From contig NZ_RAWE01000062.1 in assembly GCF_003611695.1 (NCBI RefSeq), forward strand, positions 1 to 46,079: a stretch of 46,079 nt of DNA. Reading direction: 5' to 3'. Under the pieces are notes generated by a model. That model was given only the letters and a program-made list of their open reading frames with translations, was not told the DNA's origin and made no database searches. Shown one piece after another: positions 8,103 through 15,626 of this stretch. The stretch comes from Corallococcus carmarthensis (lineage in GTDB: Bacteria > Myxococcota > Myxococcia > Myxococcales > Myxococcaceae). Position numbers and translations under genes: made by a program. Positions within the stretch are counted from its first letter, which is position 1. Each line of letters begins with the position of its first letter.

Positions 8103-10307
8103 ATGCCCATCCTGCTCCGCAGCCGTCCGCGCCACCTCGTTCCGGGGGCGCTGCTTGGCGCCTCGTTCGCCCTCCTCGCCTCCCCTGCCCTGGCGCAAGA
8201 GCCCGTCGCGCCCCAGGAGGCCCCGGCTCCGGAGTCCCCGGCCCCCGCGGGAGCCTCGAAGGATGACGAGCTCTACGTCCTGCCGACGGTGACGGTGGAC
8301 AGCGAGCGCGCCAATGGCCCGGTGAAGGGCTACACCGCGCGCCGCAGCGCCAGCGGCACGAAGACGGACACCGCGCTGGGTGAGACGCCGCAGTCGGTGT
8401 CGGTGGTGGGCCGGGCGCAGATGGACGCGCAGCAGGCGCAGTCGGTGACGGAGGCCACGCGCTACACGCCGGGCGTGCGCTCGGACACGTTCGGCGCGGA
8501 TCCGCGCAACGACTGGTTCCTGATTCGCGGCTTCTCGTCGCAGGAGGGCGGCTACTTCCTGGACGGGCTCCAGCTCTACTCCAGCAGCTTCGCCACCTGG
8601 CGCCTGGAGACCTTCGGCCTGGAGCGCGTGGAGGCCATCCGCGGCCCGGCCTCCGTGCTGTACGGCGGCACGTCTCCGGGCGGCCTGCTCAACATGGTGG
8701 GCAAGCGCCCGCCCGTCGAAGGCTCGGTGCGGCACGTGGAGGTAGGTGGCAACACGTTCGCCAACGGCTACGTGGGCGTGGACCTGGGCGGCGCCATCGA
8801 CTCGGGCAACCACTGGCGCTACCGGGTGACGGCGCTGGCGCGCGGCGGCGGCACGCAGGTGGAGGAGACGGACAACAACCGGCTGTTCATCGCGCCGGCC
8901 CTCACCTGGGCGCCGTCGGAGAACACGTCGCTGACGTTGCACGGCAGCTTCCTGGCGGACCGCACGCAGGGGCAGAACTTCCTGCCCTACGTGGGCACCG
9001 TGGTGGACGCGCCCCATGGCCGCATCCCCACCGGCCTCTTCACCAGCGACAAGAGCCTGGACCACTTCCAGCGCAACCAGTCCTGGGCGGGCTACGAGTT
9101 CTCCCACCGCTTCAACGACACCTTCACGCTGCGGCAGAACCTGCGCTACGCGCACCTGGACCTGGACTTCCAGACGCTCTACGGCGTGGGCTACGCGGGT
9201 GAGCCGGCGGACGCGCAGCTCTCGCGCGGCAACTTCGTCACCCGCCCCAGCGCGAACCTCTTCACGGTGGACACGCAGGGCGAGGCGCGCTTCAGCACCG
9301 GCCCCGTGCGCCACACGGTGCTGGCGGGCGTGGACTTCAAGAACTACGTGCTGGACGACGAACAGGGCTACGAGGCGGGCGCGCCGCTGGACCTGCTCGA
9401 CCCGGTGCGCGGCGACTACACGCCCACGGAGTCGCGCTACACGCTGAACCAGTCCACGCAGAACCAGCTGGGCGTCTACCTCCAGGACCAGCTGCGCTTC
9501 AACGACCGGCTGAGCCTGGTGCTGAGCGGACGCCATGACTGGGTGGGCATGGACGTGGACAACGAGCTGGCGCCCACGTCCAGCTACGACGGCAGCGAGA
9601 GCGCCTTCAGCGGCCGCGCGGGCCTGCTCTACCGGTTCGACGTGGGCGTCGCGCCGTACGTGAGCTTCTCGCGGTCGTTCAACCCGGTGGCCGGGACGAA
9701 GTCGGACGGCTCGGTGTTCGAGCCAGAGATGGGTCAGCAGCTTGAAGCGGGCGTGAAGTACCAGCCGGATGCGTTCCCCGTGCTGGTGGGCCTGTCGCTG
9801 TTCGAGCTGAAGCGCCAGAACTTCGTGACCACGGACGGCGCCTTCAACCAGCTGCAGATTGGCGAGGTCCGCTCGCGCGGCTTCGAGGTGGAGGCCAACG
9901 CCACGCTGATGCGCGGGCTGAGCCTGATTGGCTCCGCGTCGCTGTACTCGCTGGAGATCACGGAAGGGGCGGACCTGGAGCTGGGCAAGCGCCCGGTGGG
10001 CGTGCCGGAGGTGCTGGCGTCGCTGTGGCTGGACTACACCTTCCAGGACGGCGCGCTGCGCGGCTTCGGCGTGGCGGCGGGAGTGCGCGGCGTGGGCAGT
10101 TCCTACGCGGACCGCGAGAACACGCTGGAGGTCCCGGGCTTCACGCTGGTGGACGCGAGCGTGCACTACGAGCGCGGCCCGTGGCGCGCGGCCATCAACG
10201 CCTCCAACCTGGCGGACAAGACCTACGTGTCCTCGTGCAGCTCCGCGACGGCCTGCTTCTACGGCGAGCGCCGCCGCGCGTCCGCCACCGTCGGCTACAC
10301 CTGGTAG
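8103..10307 (+). CDS. TonB-dependent ferric-siderophore receptor
   Basis: This 734-residue outer-membrane protein takes up ferric siderophores using TonB energy. It begins with a signal peptide (basic RSRPRH, then a hydrophobic run ending SPALA-QE), a Pro-rich linker, and the segment LPTVTVDSE in the usual TonB-box region. The plug domain follows, with GETPQSVSVV, IRGFSSQEG and GPASVLYGG, the signature of siderophore-type receptors. The barrel runs to the terminal aromatic in GYTW. ATG 8103 gives a complete signal peptide, but no Shine-Dalgarno precedes it and a Fur-like motif abuts it. It faces the PepSY iron operon. The siderophore cannot be named. Confidence 0.93.
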   Translation: MPILLRSRPRHLVPGALLGASFALLASPALAQEPVAPQEAPAPESPAPAGASKDDELYVLPTVTVDSERANGPVKGYTARRSASGTKTDTALGETPQSVSVVGRAQMDAQQAQSVTEATRYTPGVRSDTFGADPRNDWFLIRGFSSQEGGYFLDGLQLYSSSFATWRLETFGLERVEAIRGPASVLYGGTSPGGLLNMVGKRPPVEGSVRHVEVGGNTFANGYVGVDLGGAIDSGNHWRYRVTALARGGGTQVEETDNNRLFIAPALTWAPSENTSLTLHGSFLADRTQGQNFLPYVGTVVDAPHGRIPTGLFTSDKSLDHFQRNQSWAGYEFSHRFNDTFTLRQNLRYAHLDLDFQTLYGVGYAGEPADAQLSRGNFVTRPSANLFTVDTQGEARFSTGPVRHTVLAGVDFKNYVLDDEQGYEAGAPLDLLDPVRGDYTPTESRYTLNQSTQNQLGVYLQDQLRFNDRLSLVLSGRHDWVGMDVDNELAPTSSYDGSESAFSGRAGLLYRFDVGVAPYVSFSRSFNPVAGTKSDGSVFEPEMGQQLEAGVKYQPDAFPVLVGLSLFELKRQNFVTTDGAFNQLQIGEVRSRGFEVEANATLMRGLSLIGSASLYSLEITEGADLELGKRPVGVPEVLASLWLDYTFQDGALRGFGVAAGVRGVGSSYADRENTLEVPGFTLVDASVHYERGPWRAAINASNLADKTYVSSCSSATACFYGERRRASATVGYTW

Positions 10308-10322
10308 CCGTCGCGCGGGGTT

Positions 10323-10358
10323 GAAGGGCCCTTCCGGAGCAGTACCGCCAGAAGGGCC
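10323..10358. terminator. GC hairpin just after the receptor gene
   Basis: GAAGGGCCCTTC (10323-10334) is a perfect 12-bp palindrome. Its right half GGCCCTTC also pairs with GAAGGGCC (10351-10358) over a 16-base loop. It begins 16 bp after the receptor stop, so transcript ending is the likely role. A related AAGGGCCCTT palindrome is at 10852-10861, inside the last codons of the PepSY gene. Confidence 0.45.
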
Positions 10359-10384
10359 TGGCACCAATTCACGCTGACGCATCG

Positions 10385-10427
10385 ATGGGGCCCTTGCCTG
10401 GCACGTCTCCGCCAGGGAGGGCCCCAT
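10385..10427. other. Long stem-loop in the spacer between convergent iron genes
   Basis: ATGGGGCCCTTGCCTGGC (10385-10402) pairs with the sequence at 10411-10427 through a 10-bp outer stem, a small internal mismatch and a 6-bp inner stem, around an 8-base loop. It lies in non-coding sequence. Possible roles are a bidirectional terminator or the core of a small RNA; neither is shown. Confidence 0.5.
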
Positions 10428-10576
10428 GTCGTTCCCGGAGGCCGAGCCTCGGAACCTCCCAGGGCTCCACGGCCATGCGCTGACGGAGACTCCCTCCGGA
10501 GCACCAGTCCCTCGGACATGGAGCCTGTCCAAGTGGCTGAGAAGGTGAGAGCCCAGCAGGGTCTCTCCGTCGGCGG

Positions 10577-10770
10577 CGCACCGCACGAACCTGTCCGACT
10601 GTCGGACCAGTTTGGAGGACCGTGCCAGGGAAGGGCCCCCGGTCCAGCCGCGCGCCGCACGAACCTGTCCGACTGTCGGACCAGTTTGGAAAACCGTGTC
10701 TGGGAGGGCCTCTGCTCCAGCCGAGCCGTGGAAACCTGTCCGACTGTCGGACCGGATTGGAGGACCGTGT
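10577..10770. repeat. Three tandem 72-bp repeats, each with a palindrome
   Basis: Each copy carries the perfect palindrome GTCCGAC-T-GTCGGAC at 10593-10607, 10667-10681 and 10738-10752, so the period is 74 then 71 bp. The flanks are also conserved: copies 1 and 2 share CCGCACGAACCT before it and CCAGTTTGGA after it, and copy 3 is more diverged (GGAAACCT, CCGGATTGGA). Weakly related G/C-rich sequence fills the intervals. The array sits between the convergent receptor and PepSY genes. It looks like a REP-type element that has been tandemly amplified. Reading frames across it (products rich in Ser, Asp and Arg) look like translated repeats, not proteins. Confidence 0.75.
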
Positions 10771-10838
10771 CGGGCGGGAGGTGGACGGAAAGAGCGTCAG
10801 GAGTCCAGCGCATCTCACGCGCATGTCAGCCCCCGCCG

Positions 10839-12395
10839 TTACGCTTTGACCAAGGGCCCTTCGGGCGCATCACCACCGGCCACGGGCTCCGTCGCCTTCC
10901 GCCTGCGCAGGCCCCACGCCAGCCCGCCACAACCCAGTGACATCGCGCACAGCAGCGCTTCCGCCAGGAACACGGGCGGCAGGCCACGCGCCAGCGCCGT
11001 GAACAGGTTCGCGTCCTGCGTCACCACGTCGCCCACCACCACCGCGCCGAACAGCACCGCGGCCGCCGCGCACAGCACGCTGCCCACGCGCCGCGATGAA
11101 CCGCTCGGCACCAGCGCGATGACGACCGCGAGCGCCCACGCACCCAGGAACAGGCCGAACTCCCAGTCACCCCGCCGCGCCAGCGCCCACGGCAGCACCC
11201 GGTTCGCGGCGCAGTACACGGCCGTCCCGAACGCGAGCCCGGCGGACACGCCCACCGTCAGCCGCTCCAGCACGCGGTTGCCCTGGCGCGTGCGCAGCGG
11301 GTCGCGGCGCTCCAGCCAGATGAGGTTGCCGGTGACAATCACCGCGCACATCGCCAGCGCGAGCAGCGCGTAGAGCGGCTTCATCAGCGCCTCCGCGAAC
11401 CGGCCGGCGTGCAGGTCGAAGAGGAGCCGCTCGAAGCTGAAGTTCGGGGTGCGGGACTCCACGCTCGACCCGAACGTCTCCCCGCTCACGCTGTCCACGT
11501 GCGCGAAGTGGTCCGGCCCCAGCGGGGACAACTGGAAGTACACGCCCGCCCAGCCGCGCGCATCGCCGTAGTCGTGAAGCTCCACGTACCGGGGCGTCCC
11601 CTCCGCGCCGGGCACCGACGCGCGAGCACGGTCCACCACCGCGTCCAGCGACAGCATGGGCGCATCCTTCCCCGACGCCTCCCGCACCGGCACGCTGTAG
11701 CCGCGCAGCCGCGTCACCCGGTCCGCCTGCCCCCGGTACACCGCGCTCCCGAAGCCCTGCGCCGCCAGCCCCGCCAGACACAACACCGCTCCCGTCCACG
11801 CCAGCATCGCGGTGAACGGCAAGCCGAAGACGCCCAGCACCTTGTGCGCGTCCGACGCGGAGAACCGCGGCTTCGCCGTGGGCCGGAAGCGCCACCACTG
11901 CGCGCGCAGGTCCTTCAGGTGGATCCACAGACCGCTGACCAGCGCCACCAGCAGCGCCACCGACACCACGCCCGTGAACTCCATCCCCCAGGGCACCCGG
12001 TAGAAGAAGTGCATCCAGTACAGCTCACTGGCCAGGCGGCTGCGCTCCGGCAGCGTGGTGCCGGTGAGCGGGTCCAGCCACACCACCCGCATCCCCGTGG
12101 GCTCGAAGAGGTACGCGGTGATGAACCGCGTCTCCTCGTGCGTGAGCAGTCCCACGTGAGCGCCACGCGGCAGCGGCCCCTGCTCGCGCACCCGCTCCAG
12201 CATCACGTCGAAGGACGGCGGCGACTCCGAGGGCGGCGCGACGTGGAGCGCGGGCTCCTGCCACACCTCCAGCTCCTCGCGGAACATCGCGAAGACGCCA
12301 CAGAAGAAGATGACGAACAGGAACAGGCTGGCGGCGACGCCCGCCCACGCATGCAGGTCGAACTGGATGCGGAACGTCCGGGGCGACAGCTTCAT
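10839..12395 (-). CDS. PepSY-associated transmembrane protein (iron-regulated, PiuB/FhuF-like role)
   Basis: This 518-residue inner-membrane protein matches the PepSY-TM family, which occurs beside TonB receptors and is linked to reduction or handling of ferric siderophores. The first helix is preceded by RIQFDLHAWAG, the usual start with a conserved His. Later landmarks are WLDPLTGT in the first periplasmic PepSY region, YWMHFFYRVPWG, further helices with DAHKVLGVFGLPF, and FDLHAGRF. The C-terminal third adds four or more helices, which is longer than the simplest members. ATG 12395 overlaps the stop of the upstream gene by 4 bp (ATGA). It is the last gene of a three-gene operon under the Fur-like motif at 12999-13015. 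Confidence 0.9.
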   Translation of the reverse strand: MKLSPRTFRIQFDLHAWAGVAASLFLFVIFFCGVFAMFREELEVWQEPALHVAPPSESPPSFDVMLERVREQGPLPRGAHVGLLTHEETRFITAYLFEPTGMRVVWLDPLTGTTLPERSRLASELYWMHFFYRVPWGMEFTGVVSVALLVALVSGLWIHLKDLRAQWWRFRPTAKPRFSASDAHKVLGVFGLPFTAMLAWTGAVLCLAGLAAQGFGSAVYRGQADRVTRLRGYSVPVREASGKDAPMLSLDAVVDRARASVPGAEGTPRYVELHDYGDARGWAGVYFQLSPLGPDHFAHVDSVSGETFGSSVESRTPNFSFERLLFDLHAGRFAEALMKPLYALLALAMCAVIVTGNLIWLERRDPLRTRQGNRVLERLTVGVSAGLAFGTAVYCAANRVLPWALARRGDWEFGLFLGAWALAVVIALVPSGSSRRVGSVLCAAAAVLFGAVVVGDVVTQDANLFTALARGLPPVFLAEALLCAMSLGCGGLAWGLRRRKATEPVAGGDAPEGPLVKA

Positions 12396-12679
12396 CGCGG
12401 CCCCCGGAGGATCAGCGCGACGGCCACCGGCACCACCACCGCCAGGCACACGCCCCACGCCACCCGGCCATCCCGGGCCAGCGGCAGCGTGCACGCGAGC
12501 CCCACCCACACAGGCAGCACCCCGTGGAAGCCCAGCGCGAAGGCCCACGGCCCCGACACCGGCAGGAACGCCATCAGCGCCGCGCCCACCGCGAACGCGG
12601 CCAGCGGCGCACCCGCCACCGCCGCCAGTGTCCGCGCCACGGAGTGGTTCGCTGACTTGTCACCGCGTCCCGCGCTCAT
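12392..12679 (-). CDS. Small membrane protein of the PepSY iron operon
   Basis: This 95-residue protein has a short polar N-terminus (SAGRGDKSANHS) and three or four hydrophobic segments. It overlaps both neighbours by 4 bp (ATGA), so translation is probably coupled. Small membrane proteins of the DUF3649/DUF3325 type commonly flank PepSY proteins in proteobacterial iron-uptake operons. The size and position fit that group, but I cannot confirm a family by eye. A role as partner or stabiliser of the PepSY protein is inferred. The start at 12679 is preferred because the larger open frame runs into the upstream gene. Confidence 0.7.
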   Translation of the reverse strand: MSAGRGDKSANHSVARTLAAVAGAPLAAFAVGAALMAFLPVSGPWAFALGFHGVLPVWVGLACTLPLARDGRVAWGVCLAVVVPVAVALILRGPR

Positions 12680-12972
12680 CGCCCCACGCCCATCAGCGCC
12701 ACTGGCACCAGCCCCATCACGCCACTGACCCACGCGAAGGTGCGCGCACGCGAAGGCCGGGGGGCGAGCACCAGCACCAACACCGAGGCCGCCGTCATCG
12801 CCAGCACCGCCAGCACCAGCAGCCCCGCCACCGGCCCGAAGCCACCCACGCAGCACCCCAGCGACGCGAGCCCCGGCACCGCAGCGCCCCAGCGCCACCG
12901 GGCACCGCCGCCCAGCCACGACACCGCCGACACGCAGAAGCACAGCGCGGCAAGGCTCAGCATCGCGACCAC
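12676..12972 (-). CDS. Small membrane protein, first gene of the PepSY iron operon (DUF3325-like?)
   Basis: This 98-residue protein is nearly all hydrophobic: about three helices, with a double Cys in LGCCVGG and a basic loop APRPSRAR before the last helix. It resembles DUF3325-type proteins in size and placement only. GTG 12972 is the longest start; ATG 12963, with GGTGG just before it, is an equally good choice. It is the promoter-proximal gene, 27 bp from the Fur-like motif, and its stop overlaps the next start by 4 bp. Confidence 0.65.
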   Translation of the reverse strand: MVAMLSLAALCFCVSAVSWLGGGARWRWGAAVPGLASLGCCVGGFGPVAGLLVLAVLAMTAASVLVLVLAPRPSRARTFAWVSGVMGLVPVALMGVGR

Positions 12973-12998
12973 CGCGTGGCCCCGTCTCTTGGTTCAAA

Positions 12999-13015
12999 GT
13001 TGATAATGATTTGCA
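12999..13015 (-). promoter_or_regulatory. Putative Fur box before the PepSY operon
   Basis: On the minus strand the motif reads TGCAAATCATTATCAAC, of which AATCATTATC is a perfect half of the Fur consensus. It matches 15 of 17 bases of the motif at 8086-8102 before the TonB receptor. It lies 27 bp upstream of the first gene, a normal repressor position. Confidence 0.65.
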
Positions 13016-13144
13016 TCCTCACGAGGGACCCCAGACCTGTCAAGGCAGGCGGAGGCCCCCCGTGCTCCCGGTGCGAGCGTCGGCGCACGAACACCGTGCG
13101 TGCACCGCGCTTCCAGGAAATACCGCGCTCCGGATGATGGCGGG

Positions 13145-13519
13145 ATGAACGAAGCCACGCCCCTGAAGGGGAGCTGTCACTGCGGTGCGATGCGGTTCGA
13201 GGTATCCGCGCCGCCGAAGGAGCTCACCCGCTGCAACTGCACGTTCTGCTCCAAGCGCGGCGTGCTCTGGGCCTACTACCCGACGGAGCAGGTGAAGTTC
13301 ACGAGCCGCGAGCAGGCGGGCGTGTACGACCGCAACGCGCCCGTCGTGCACCACCACTGCCAGCGGTGCGGCTGCGGGACGTGGTCGGACATTCCCGTCT
13401 GGGAGAACAACGCGCCCGTGCCCGGCCAGTTCAAGGTGGGCCTCAACGCGCGCCTGTTCGACGGCTTCAACCTGGACGCGGTGCGCGTCACGTTCGTGGA
13501 CGGCCGCAACCTCTGGTAG
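13145..13519 (+). CDS. GFA/CENP-V-fold zinc protein
   Basis: This 124-residue cytoplasmic protein has the full cysteine pattern of the GFA family: GSCHCG near the start, RCNCTFCSKRG about residue 30, and CQRCGCGTW about residue 77. These bind two zinc ions. The family is named after glutathione-dependent formaldehyde-activating enzyme, but most members have no proven activity, so I would not assign a reaction. ATG 13145 follows GGCGGG; a longer frame upstream has no support. It ends 3 bp from the stop of the convergent SDR gene. Confidence 0.88.
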   Translation: MNEATPLKGSCHCGAMRFEVSAPPKELTRCNCTFCSKRGVLWAYYPTEQVKFTSREQAGVYDRNAPVVHHHCQRCGCGTWSDIPVWENNAPVPGQFKVGLNARLFDGFNLDAVRVTFVDGRNLW

Positions 13520-13522
13520 CCG

Positions 13523-14395
13523 TCAGAAGCGCGGGACCGGGGCGAGCCCCTCCGGGAAGTCGGTGGACACGGAAAGGTCCTTCCACTTCTGGTCCTCCGC
13601 CTTGAGCGCGTCCAGCTTCTCCTGCGACAGCACGAACGCGTCGCTGCCCAGCAACAGGTGCAGCGGCGGCGACGCCATCGCTGCCACCTGGAGCAGCACC
13701 TGGGCCGCGCGGTCCGGGTCCCCCGGCTCCTTCCCCGTGCGGGAGCGCAAGGCCTGGGCCACCACGCCCACGGTGGGCGCGTACTCCGGCCGGAAGTCCG
13801 GGATGGTCATGGACGCCCCGGCCCAGTCCGTGCGGAAACCGCTCGGCTCCAGCACCGTCACCTTCACGCCGAAGGGCGCCACCTCCTTGGCCAGCACCTC
13901 GGACAAGCCCCCCACCGCCCACTTCGCGGCCTGGTACGCGCCCAGCCCCGGCGTGGCCAGGCGCCCGCCCACGGAGGACACCTGGATGATGTGTCCGGAG
14001 CGCTGCTCGCGGAGCACCGGCAGCGCCGCGCGCGTCACGTTCATCACTCCGAACAGGTTGGTGTCCAGCTGCGCGCGGAAGTCCTCGTCCGTCATTTGCT
14101 CGATGGGCGCGAGGCTGCCGTACCCCGCGTTGTTCACCACGACGTCCAGGCGGCCGAAGGCCTCCACCGCGGTCCGGACCGCGGCCCTGGCCTGCTCCGG
14201 GTTCGTCACGTCCAGGGCCACCGCGCGGACGCGGTCCCCGTAGCGCTCCACCAGCGAGGACAGCTGCTCCGGCTTTCGCGCCGTGGCCACCAGCCGGTGC
14301 CCGGCCGCCAGCACGGCCTCCGCGAAGCTGCGTCCCAGGCCTCGGGAAGAGCCGGTGATGAGCCAGACGCGGGACTTTTCAGGGGAGCCACTCAC
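13523..14395 (-). CDS. Classical SDR oxidoreductase
   Basis: This 290-residue NAD(P)-dependent dehydrogenase has all the SDR hallmarks: TGSSRGLG for the cofactor, NNAGYG, VSSVGG with the catalytic Ser, and YQAAKWA with the catalytic Tyr and Lys. ATARK after strand 2 suggests NADP preference. The substrate is unknown. The start is GTG 14395, with AAGGA about 10 bases upstream; the open frame continues upstream but would cross the divergent TetR gene. It is divergent from that TetR gene, with a TetR-type operator between them, so it is probably repressed by it. Confidence 0.92.
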   Translation of the reverse strand: MSGSPEKSRVWLITGSSRGLGRSFAEAVLAAGHRLVATARKPEQLSSLVERYGDRVRAVALDVTNPEQARAAVRTAVEAFGRLDVVVNNAGYGSLAPIEQMTDEDFRAQLDTNLFGVMNVTRAALPVLREQRSGHIIQVSSVGGRLATPGLGAYQAAKWAVGGLSEVLAKEVAPFGVKVTVLEPSGFRTDWAGASMTIPDFRPEYAPTVGVVAQALRSRTGKEPGDPDRAAQVLLQVAAMASPPLHLLLGSDAFVLSQEKLDALKAEDQKWKDLSVSTDFPEGLAPVPRF

Positions 14396-14409
14396 GGCGG
14401 GAATCCTTT

Positions 14410-14427
14410 CAACTAACTGGTTGGTTA
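14410..14427. promoter_or_regulatory. TetR-type operator between SDR and TetR genes
   Basis: AACTAACTGGTTGGTT (14411-14426) is an inverted repeat with 6 of 8 half-site bases matching, in an otherwise GC-rich region. It is 15 bp from the SDR start and 65 bp from the TetR start, placed to control both. Very similar AACTAACTGGTTAGTT-like sites serve other TetR/SDR divergent pairs. Confidence 0.6.
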
Positions 14428-14491
14428 CATGGATATAAAGGGGGTCCTCCCAGGGTGCAACCCGGAATGGGCTGGGGCATGGTGGGCCGGC

Positions 14492-15079
14492 ATGGCTGGA
14501 GACGCACAGAAGACCCGGCAGCGCTTGCTGGAAGCGGCCGCGGCGGAGTTCTCGGAGAAGGGCATCGCGGGCGCGCGCGTGGACCGCATCGCGGCGGCGG
14601 CGGGCTGCAACAAGGCGCTCATCTATTCGTACTTCGGCAGCAAGGAGCAGCTGTTCGACGCCGTGTTCGAAGCGCACGTGGCGGAGGTGGCGCGCGAGAC
14701 GCCCATCGACGCGGCTGACCTGCCGGCCTACGCGGGGCGGCTGTTCGACGGCTTCCAGACCCGGCCGCAGGTGCTGCGCCTGGCCACCTGGTACGAATTG
14801 GAGCACGGCCCCTCGGTGGACATCCCGGAGGCCGTCGCGCGCAGCAACCAGCACAAGGCCGCCGCCATCGCGAAGGCCCAGAAGGAAGGGCTGGTGTCGA
14901 AGCACTTCGCGGCGGACGAGCTGCTGGCGCTGGTGCTGGCGCTGTCCAAGACGTGGGCCTCCCCGCTGTCCTACTGCGCCACGGCCACCCCACCCTCGCC
15001 CGCGGAGATCCGCCGGCGGCGCCGCTCCGTAGTGGAGGCCGTCCGGCTCCTGGCGACGCCCGTCAGCCCCACTTCGTGA
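14492..15079 (+). CDS. TetR-family transcriptional repressor
   Basis: This 195-residue protein has a typical TetR N-terminal helix-turn-helix: TRQRLLEAAAAEFSEKG, then VDRIAAAAGCNKALIYSYFGSKEQLFDAVF (residues 8 to about 57). The C-terminal ligand domain is helical and resembles TetR_C regions of the YELEHG type. It is divergent from the SDR gene with an operator between them, so it probably represses that gene and itself until a ligand binds. ATG 14492 is chosen because the HTH then starts at the usual distance; upstream in-frame codons have no ribosome-binding site. Confidence 0.92.
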   Translation: MAGDAQKTRQRLLEAAAAEFSEKGIAGARVDRIAAAAGCNKALIYSYFGSKEQLFDAVFEAHVAEVARETPIDAADLPAYAGRLFDGFQTRPQVLRLATWYELEHGPSVDIPEAVARSNQHKAAAIAKAQKEGLVSKHFAADELLALVLALSKTWASPLSYCATATPPSPAEIRRRRRSVVEAVRLLATPVSPTS

Positions 15080-15104
15080 GAGGCGTCAGGGAGCGGGCTT
15101 GACC

Positions 15105-15569
15105 ATGACCTTCCGCCTCCCCTCGAACGCTGGCTACAACATCCTGGAAGGAAAGGTCCGCCGGGCCATGTCCCTGGACGGCGAGCCCTGCCTCCTGCTG
15201 GATCTGCGCAGCACCGGGTCCAGCTTCCGCAGGGACAATCACGACTTCATGGAGGTGGTGGAGGACTTCGACCTCCGGCTGCCGCAGGTCGTGGTGCTCC
15301 GCGCCCACTTCGACGCCCTGCTGCGGGCGCTCCGGCAATGGCAGGCCACCCAGGAGGCATTCAGCCTGGACCTGGACCAGGGCCGGGACGTCACCTGCAC
15401 CGTCGAGGTCCGTCCCCGCTCCGATGCGGCCAGCGACCGGTGGAAGCCGGACTTCACCCTCGTCTACGGCAGCGTGAAGGCGCGCATCGAGGTCAACTTC
15501 GGGGTGGACGCGTCGTGCCTGCTGGAGTGGACCGAAGGCCTGGAGCAGGCCGTGGCCATTCCCCACTGA
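15105..15569 (+). CDS. Hypothetical protein, about 154 residues
   Basis: I do not recognise the family. The protein is soluble, with no signal peptide or membrane segment, and alternates beta-strand-like stretches (PCLLLDLRS, QVVVLRAHFD, FTLVYGSVKARIEVNF) with a central helix (LLRALRQWQATQEAF). The acidic motif NHDFMEVVEDFD lies about residue 48. ATG 15105 has GGGAG about 11 bases upstream; TTG 15099 in the same frame is an alternative. It follows the TetR gene by 25 bp and could share its transcript. A strong hairpin ends the unit. Confidence 0.75.
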   Translation: MTFRLPSNAGYNILEGKVRRAMSLDGEPCLLLDLRSTGSSFRRDNHDFMEVVEDFDLRLPQVVVLRAHFDALLRALRQWQATQEAFSLDLDQGRDVTCTVEVRPRSDAASDRWKPDFTLVYGSVKARIEVNFGVDASCLLEWTEGLEQAVAIPH

Positions 15570-15576
15570 GGGCCCA

Positions 15577-15611
15577 CCGGCCGCCGGAGGCCATCCGCCT
15601 CCAGCGGCCGG
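15577..15611. terminator. Bidirectional terminator-like hairpin
   Basis: A 15-base arm (15577-15591) pairs with 15597-15611 at 14 of 15 positions around a 5-base loop. It starts 8 bp after the stop of the plus-strand hypothetical and ends 16 bp before the 3' end of the convergent glycosidase gene, so it can serve both. Confidence 0.7.
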
Positions 15612-15626
15612 CACGGCGCCGGCGCG

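Noticed and set aside
10577-10770. CRISPR array
   Set aside because: Only three copies, the conserved block is palindromic and the intervals are related to each other, unlike unique spacers; no cas genes are nearby.
10295-10940. Protein-coding frames across the repeat region on both strands
   Set aside because: Their products merely translate the repeats, differ between copies in frame, and lack ribosome sites and typical third-position GC bias.
12392-12997. A 201-residue version of the second PepSY-operon gene
   Set aside because: The extra N-terminal half is a frame-shifted reading of the upstream 98-residue gene; the ATGA-linked start at 12679 fits the operon.
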